DNA of 64,000 bases from Streptomyces sp. NBC_00247. Lineage in GTDB: Bacteria > Actinomycetota > Actinomycetes > Streptomycetales > Streptomycetaceae. Where the stretch lies: assembly GCF_036188265.1 (NCBI RefSeq), contig NZ_CP108093.1, forward strand, positions 2,356,001 through 2,420,000. Reading direction: 5' to 3'. Within the stretch, counting starts at the first letter, position 1. Every line of letters begins with the position of its first letter. Shown in pieces: positions 59,735 through 64,000 of this stretch. The notes below the pieces were generated by a model that made no database searches, had not been told where the DNA came from, and saw only the letters and a program-made list of their open reading frames with translations. The translations under genes were made by a program, and so were the position numbers.

Positions 59735-60943
59735 GTGTCGACCACGGAGAACGCCCTCGCCTCCACCGAGGCCCACAGCGCGCACAACTACCACCCGCTG
59801 CCCGTCGTCGTCGCGACGGCGGACGGGGCCTGGATGACCGACGTGGAGGGGCGCCGCTACCTCGACCTGCTGGCCGGGTACTCGGCGCTCAACTTCGGCC
59901 ACCGCAACCCCAGGCTGATCGACGCGGCGAAGGCACAGCTGGACCGGGTGACGCTCACCTCACGGGCGTTCCACCACGATCGGTTCGCCGCGTTCTGCGC
60001 GGAGCTCGCCGAGTTGTGCGGCATGGAGATGGTGCTGCCGATGAACACCGGCGCGGAGGCGGTGGAGACCGCCGTGAAGACCGTGCGCAAGTGGGGGTAC
60101 ACCGTCAAGGGCGTCCCGGACGGCATGGCCAAGATCATCGTGGCGGCGGACAACTTCCACGGCCGCACCACCACGATCGTCAGCTTCTCCACGGACCCGG
60201 AGGCGCGCGCGGACTACGGGCCCTACACCCCCGGGTTCGCGATCGTGCCGTACGGCGACCTCACCGCGATGCGCGAGGCGATGACGGACAACACGGTCGC
60301 GGTGCTGCTGGAGCCGATCCAGGGCGAGGCCGGGGTGCTGGTGCCGCCGGAGGGCTATCTCGCCGGGGTCCGCGAGCTGACCCGGGAGCGGAACGTGCTC
60401 TTCGTCGCGGACGAGATCCAGTCGGGCCTGGGCCGCACCGGGCGGACCTTCGCCTGCGAGCACGAGGGCGTGGTGCCGGACATGTACGTCCTGGGCAAGG
60501 CGCTCGGCGGCGGGGTGGTACCGGTGTCGGCGGTGGTGTCCTCGGCGGCGGTGCTGGGGGTGTTCCGGCCGGGCGAGCACGGCTCCACGTTCGGAGGCAA
60601 CCCGCTGGCCTGCGCGGTCGCGCTGGAGGTGATCGCGATGCTGCGCACCGGCGAGTACCAGGAGCGGGCGGCGGAGCTGGGCGCCCATCTCCACCGCGAG
60701 CTGGGCCGGCTGGTGGGCGGCGGCGCGGTGGAGGCGGTGCGCGGCCGGGGGCTGTGGGCCGGGGTCGACGTCGCCCCGGCGCTGGGCACCGGGCGGGAGA
60801 TCTCGGAGCGGCTGATGGAGCGCGGTGTCCTGGTGAAGGACACCCACGGCTCCACCATCCGGATCGCGCCCCCGCTGGTGATCGAGCGGGAGGACCTCGA
60901 CTGGGGGCTCGACCGGCTCCGCGCGGTGCTGGGCGAGAAGTAG
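59735..60943 (+). CDS. rocD: Ornithine--oxo-acid transaminase
   Basis: A 402-residue class III aminotransferase converting ornithine to glutamate semialdehyde in arginine breakdown. NYHPLPVVVATADGAWMTD and SRAFHHDRFAAFCAELAEL are typical of OAT; LPMNTGAEAVETAVK binds PLP phosphate, FVADEIQSGLGRTG holds the cofactor Asp, and VLGKALGGGVVPVS the PLP lysine. GGAGA precedes the GTG at 59735. Divergent from trpS. Usual partners (amidinotransferase) are not next to it here. Confidence 0.93.
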   Translation: MSTTENALASTEAHSAHNYHPLPVVVATADGAWMTDVEGRRYLDLLAGYSALNFGHRNPRLIDAAKAQLDRVTLTSRAFHHDRFAAFCAELAELCGMEMVLPMNTGAEAVETAVKTVRKWGYTVKGVPDGMAKIIVAADNFHGRTTTIVSFSTDPEARADYGPYTPGFAIVPYGDLTAMREAMTDNTVAVLLEPIQGEAGVLVPPEGYLAGVRELTRERNVLFVADEIQSGLGRTGRTFACEHEGVVPDMYVLGKALGGGVVPVSAVVSSAAVLGVFRPGEHGSTFGGNPLACAVALEVIAMLRTGEYQERAAELGAHLHRELGRLVGGGAVEAVRGRGLWAGVDVAPALGTGREISERLMERGVLVKDTHGSTIRIAPPLVIEREDLDWGLDRLRAVLGEK

Positions 60944-60955
60944 CCCGGCGGGGGT

Positions 60956-60988
60956 GTCCGGCCCCGGTGGTTCCACCCGGGGCCGGAC
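60956..60988. terminator. Hairpin between rocD and the cellulase gene
   Basis: GTCCGGCCCC pairs with GGGGCCGGAC (10 bp perfect, extending into GG/CC pairs), 13 bp past the rocD stop; also placed to end the convergent cellulase gene. Confidence 0.8.
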
Positions 60989-61000
60989 GCCTCGGAGCGG

Positions 61001-63688
61001 CTACGCGGTGGAGCAGGCGTGTCCGCCGAGCTTGAAGACGGCCGGGTCGGCCCAGGACTTCGCGGTGGTGGTGTTGAACCCGAAGTCGGCGGTCGCGCCC
61101 GGGGCGAGGGCGCGGTTCCAGTCCAAGGGCTTGGCCGTGACCGTACGGCCGCTCTGGACGAGGTCCGCGCTCCAGGTCTGGCCGATCCGCTGCCCGCCGG
61201 GGAAGAGCCAGCTCAACTGCCAGGCGGGGAGCGGGGCGGCGCCGGTGTTGCGGACCCGCACGGTGACGGTGGAGCCGCCGGTCCAGGCGTGCGACGCGTA
61301 GGACACCTGGCAGACCCGGTCGGCGCGGTCGGCCGCCGTGCGGCCGTCGCCCGCGTCGTCCAGGTAGGAGGCGATGTAGGCGAGCGGCGCGTTCCAGTTA
61401 ATGGTGACCTCGTTGGTGGCCCAGGAGCCGTTGTCGTCGAGGTAGCACATGGCCGGGGCGCAGCCGCCGAGCTTCTCGGCGGCCACCGGGTCACCGGCGG
61501 CGACGGCCGTCAGGTTGGGTCCGCCTGCCACCGTGCCGGGCGGCGGGTGGGGCAGGTCGGGGTTGCTCTGGTGGGCCCAGAAGCGGTGGTGCTGGTTCTC
61601 GGAGTACCGCTCGCCGTACCCGGTGACGTACGACCGGCCCATCGGGTTGCGGCCGAGGAGGTAGTCCGCGCCGCGCAGGATGGCGTTCTGGTAGGCGGGC
61701 TCGCCGGTGAGGTCGTGGGCGACGGCGAGCACGACCATGTTGTTGAGGACCTGGCTGTTGGAGCCCCAGGCGTAGTCCTCGCCGGGTGGGGAGTAGGGCA
61801 GTCCGTAGAGCTCGGCCGCCGACTGCGCGGCGTAGCGGTCGGCCCCGGCGGTCACCACCGAGCGGACACCGGCGAGTTGGGTGGCGGTGAGGTCGTTGGG
61901 GACGGTGGCGAGGGTGAGCACGCCGAGTCCGGCGGTGGAGCCCCAGGAGATGCCGCCCCCGGCGCTGAAGATCTTGTCGGCGTCGCCGTGCAGCGGGGAG
62001 GTGAGCAGGGCGGTGCGGTAGGCGGAGTCGCCGGTGGTGGTGAAGAGTTCGGCGGCGGCCCAGTAGAACTCGTCCGTCACGTCGCCATCGCTGTACGTCC
62101 CGCCGCCGGTGCCGTCCGCCGGGTCGGCGTACACGGCGGGGTGCGCGGAGGCGGCCTTCCAGGCGGTGGTGGCCGCCCGCAGGCAGCGGTCGGCGAACTC
62201 CTGGTCGTACGGGGCGAAGAGGCGTGCGCACTGGGCGCCGGTCGCGGCGAGGTTGAGGGTCGCGGCGGTCGACGGGGCGTGCAGCCGGCGGGGTTGGGGG
62301 TCCTGGTCCGGGAGGGTGGGGATGCCGGTCCAGGCGGCGTCGTGCACCTTGTGGTGGACCATGCCCGCGAGCGGTTCACCGGCCGGTACCTGCATGCGGA
62401 GCAGGAAGTCCAGCTCCCAGCGGGCCTCGTCGAGGATGTCGGGCACGTCGTTGCCGCGTTCCGGGACGCGCAGGGAGCCGTCGGCGAGTTGGGCGCCTTC
62501 GGCGTCGGCGGCGGTCAGGGTCCGCTCGTACGTGTCCATCAACTGAGCCACCGCGATACCGCCGTTGACCACGTACTTGCCGTGGTCGCCCGCGTCGTAC
62601 CAGCCGCCCTGGACGTCGAGGCGGTAGTCGCAGACACCGGGGACGCAGGGCACGTCGGTGTCGCCCTGGTTGGGGGACGTACCGGCGTGTCCGGCGGGGC
62701 GCGCGTACTCCTCGCCGACGAGGTCCGCCTCGATCGGGATGCCACTGCGGTTGTGGTAGAAGTACGCCAACGCGTCGGAGCGCAGGCCGTCGTAGAGGTC
62801 GGCGCGCACCGAGAACGGCTCGCTGACCTGGCCGTCGACGTCCACGGTGTAGCCGTCGCCGACGGCGGTGAGGGCGCTGAAGTCGAAGGTGTGGACGCGC
62901 TGGTGGGAGGTCGGGTCCTCGCCGCCGGGGACGGTCGTGCCGGTGGCCGCGGTGGTTCCGCCGGCGGCCTTCACCGTCCAGGTCAGCGGCGCGTCGGCGT
63001 CCGTCACCACGGTGCCGGCCTTGGTGCCGTACGGGAGGTAGCCGACCTGGTTGACGCGGACCGGGGAGCCGGTGTCGGGGACGTACACGGGCGGTTCGGC
63101 GCCTCCGCGCAGCGAGACGTCGTCGAAGCAGAAGGTGGTGGCCCGTTCGCCGCCGCCGATCTGGAGGGCGACCTGTGCGCCCGGCCGGTCGGCGGTGGCG
63201 GTGAACGTGTGGGTGACCGTGACCGGTTCGGCGCCGACCGGGTCGGCGGTGGCGAGTTCGGTGGTCCAGGGCTCGACGGCCTCCTGGACGCGGGTCTGCA
63301 CGGTCAGCGGCACGGTGGAGCTCGCGGTGTAGCTGAGGAGGTACGTCTCCCCGGCCACGAGCGGCACGTCGTTCTGGCCGACGATGACGTCCCAGGCGTT
63401 GGCCGTGCCGGCCGGGACGTCGGCGCAGAGGCGTCCGTCGACGACCGTCCCGGAGGTGTTCGCCGTCCACCACCAGGGCGCGGTACCGGCGGAGAAGTCA
63501 CCGTTGGTGATCTGCTCGGCGCCTTCGGCGGGTGCGGGTTCGTCGGCCGCGGCGGCGCCGGGTGCGGCGAGCACCGCGGCCAGCAGGGCGGCGGCCGTCG
63601 CACCGGACAGCCGCGCGAGGGACCGGGCGCTGCGGCGGTGCGACGGGCGGGGGCGCGAGGTACGGAGGCGTGGGGGCGGGGCGTTCAC
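61001..63688 (-). CDS. Secreted GH9 endoglucanase with CBM4/9- and CBM2-type domains
   Basis: An 895-residue secreted cellulase. Twin-Arg-containing basic start, hydrophobic core and AAAA-D type site near residue 48. Then a CBM4/9-like jelly roll (about 55-195, ITNGDFSAGTAPWWW), a CelD_N Ig-like domain (PVRVNQVGYLPYGTKAGTVV), and the GH9 (alpha/alpha)6 domain with the catalytic Asp pair in GGWYDAGDHGKYV and the acid near the end (NEVTINWNAPLAY). A CBM2 (CQVSYASHAWTGGSTVTVRV to the last Cys) closes it. GTG 63688 after AAAGGTG. A perfect CebR box lies 57 bp upstream. Confidence 0.94.
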   Translation of the reverse strand: MNAPPPRLRTSRPRPSHRRSARSLARLSGATAAALLAAVLAAPGAAAADEPAPAEGAEQITNGDFSAGTAPWWWTANTSGTVVDGRLCADVPAGTANAWDVIVGQNDVPLVAGETYLLSYTASSTVPLTVQTRVQEAVEPWTTELATADPVGAEPVTVTHTFTATADRPGAQVALQIGGGERATTFCFDDVSLRGGAEPPVYVPDTGSPVRVNQVGYLPYGTKAGTVVTDADAPLTWTVKAAGGTTAATGTTVPGGEDPTSHQRVHTFDFSALTAVGDGYTVDVDGQVSEPFSVRADLYDGLRSDALAYFYHNRSGIPIEADLVGEEYARPAGHAGTSPNQGDTDVPCVPGVCDYRLDVQGGWYDAGDHGKYVVNGGIAVAQLMDTYERTLTAADAEGAQLADGSLRVPERGNDVPDILDEARWELDFLLRMQVPAGEPLAGMVHHKVHDAAWTGIPTLPDQDPQPRRLHAPSTAATLNLAATGAQCARLFAPYDQEFADRCLRAATTAWKAASAHPAVYADPADGTGGGTYSDGDVTDEFYWAAAELFTTTGDSAYRTALLTSPLHGDADKIFSAGGGISWGSTAGLGVLTLATVPNDLTATQLAGVRSVVTAGADRYAAQSAAELYGLPYSPPGEDYAWGSNSQVLNNMVVLAVAHDLTGEPAYQNAILRGADYLLGRNPMGRSYVTGYGERYSENQHHRFWAHQSNPDLPHPPPGTVAGGPNLTAVAAGDPVAAEKLGGCAPAMCYLDDNGSWATNEVTINWNAPLAYIASYLDDAGDGRTAADRADRVCQVSYASHAWTGGSTVTVRVRNTGAAPLPAWQLSWLFPGGQRIGQTWSADLVQSGRTVTAKPLDWNRALAPGATADFGFNTTTAKSWADPAVFKLGGHACSTA

Positions 63689-63743
63689 CGGGACACCTTT
63701 CGTCGTGCGTCGGCGGGGTGCGGATGGGGGGAGCGATCCAAAG

Positions 63744-63759
63744 GTGGGAGCGCTCCCAC
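63744..63759. promoter_or_regulatory. CebR box upstream of the cellulase
   Basis: Contains TGGGAGCGCTCCCA (63745-63758), exactly the known operator of CebR, the LacI-family cellobiose-responsive repressor of Streptomyces cellulase genes; the symmetry extends by one base on each side. Its place 57 bp before the start codon fits repression. Confidence 0.92.
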
Positions 63760-63980
63760 AGTCGGGGCCCATTCTGGAGCCGGGCGCATCGTTCCGCCAG
63801 GGTCATGACATAACCAACTGTCGGCCGCGGCGCGCGTCCGCCCCCTCCGGCGAGCGGGTCGCCCCGCGCGGACAGCCCGCGGGCGTCGCTTTGTCACACC
63901 CCCGCGCGATGATGGCGGACGGTGCGGGCGGACCACGTCCGGCCCTTCCCGCCGGGCCGGCGGCCGGACGGAGGAGCTTC

Positions 63981-64000
63981 GTGAAGGTGCGACCGCCCGG
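63981..64000 (+). CDS. Possible start of a gene cut by the window end
   Basis: GGAGGAG (63970-63976) with 4-base spacing to GTG at 63981, then AAG-GTG-CGA-CCG, a plausible V-K-V-R-P start. Only six codons are visible, so nothing can be said about the product. The 292 bp before it, back to the cellulase start, contain the CebR box and otherwise no feature I recognise. Confidence 0.35.

Noticed and set aside
61019..63808. 929-codon open frame on the + strand
   Set aside because: Exact mirror of the GH9 cellulase gene, Val/Gly-rich, no domain; antisense shadow.

Overview
The window is high-GC DNA with Streptomyces-like gene content. The evidence is G/C-rich third codon positions, many GTG starts, several promoters whose -10 box lies about 7 bp before a start codon (leaderless mRNAs), and genes typical of the streptomycete core: an SCO4848-family membrane protein, sdhCDAB, a BMP-type nucleoside transporter, and DUF6716/polysialyltransferase-like wall-polymer genes. 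I see no tRNA, rRNA, insertion sequence, prophage or CRISPR array.

Layout. 1-7.9 kb: end of a VanZ-like gene, a PspC protein, a small secreted protein, adenosine deaminase, an alpha/beta hydrolase lacking its nucleophile, a LysR/MFS divergent pair, an L,D-transpeptidase, an ECF sigma factor with a SnoaL-like tail and a STAS protein. 8.1-15.4 kb: a nucleoside uptake and salvage locus read leftward (BMP lipoprotein, ATPase, two permeases, cytidine deaminase, thymidine phosphorylase). A near-identical palindrome around CTACGCGCGTAG precedes add, deoA and the BMP gene, so they probably form one regulon. 15.7-17 kb: an M20 amidohydrolase. 17.2-25.7 kb: a seven-gene, two-armed cluster for a nonulosonic-acid polymer: NeuB-like synthase, NeuA fused to a HAD phosphatase, two polysialyltransferase-like proteins, a DUF6716 putative glycosyltransferase, a GT2 and an acyltransferase. 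No NeuC epimerase is present, and together with the phosphatase fusion this favours a Kdn (teichulosonic acid) type wall polymer over Neu5Ac.

25.9-34.8 kb is more accessory: a TetR/flavin monooxygenase pair with two clear operators, LeuE, a 64-residue peptide built on a perfect heptad repeat, a lipoprotein L,D-transpeptidase, an ECF sigma factor translationally coupled to a membrane protein, a DUF6086 protein and a GNAT. 35-41.4 kb: a GH20 hexosaminidase, an OHCU decarboxylase that probably starts with CTG, and sdhCDAB. 41.5-48.3 kb: several small regulator/transporter units with visible operators. 48.4-60.9 kb: a peptide-binding protein, a metallophosphoesterase, an SCO4848-family protein, a D,D-carboxypeptidase, a YihY/BrkB protein, a DprE1/DprE2-like pair, DUF3040, a 2'-5' RNA ligase, TrpS and ornithine aminotransferase. 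The window ends with a large secreted GH9 cellulase carrying a perfect CebR box upstream.

The most interesting items are the shared nucleoside operator, the polymer cluster, two genes with apparently non-canonical start codons (ATC and CTG), the heptad-repeat peptide, paired TTGAACAYGTTCAA operators around one promoter, and several enzymes whose key catalytic residue is changed. All functions are inferred from sequence recognition without searches.
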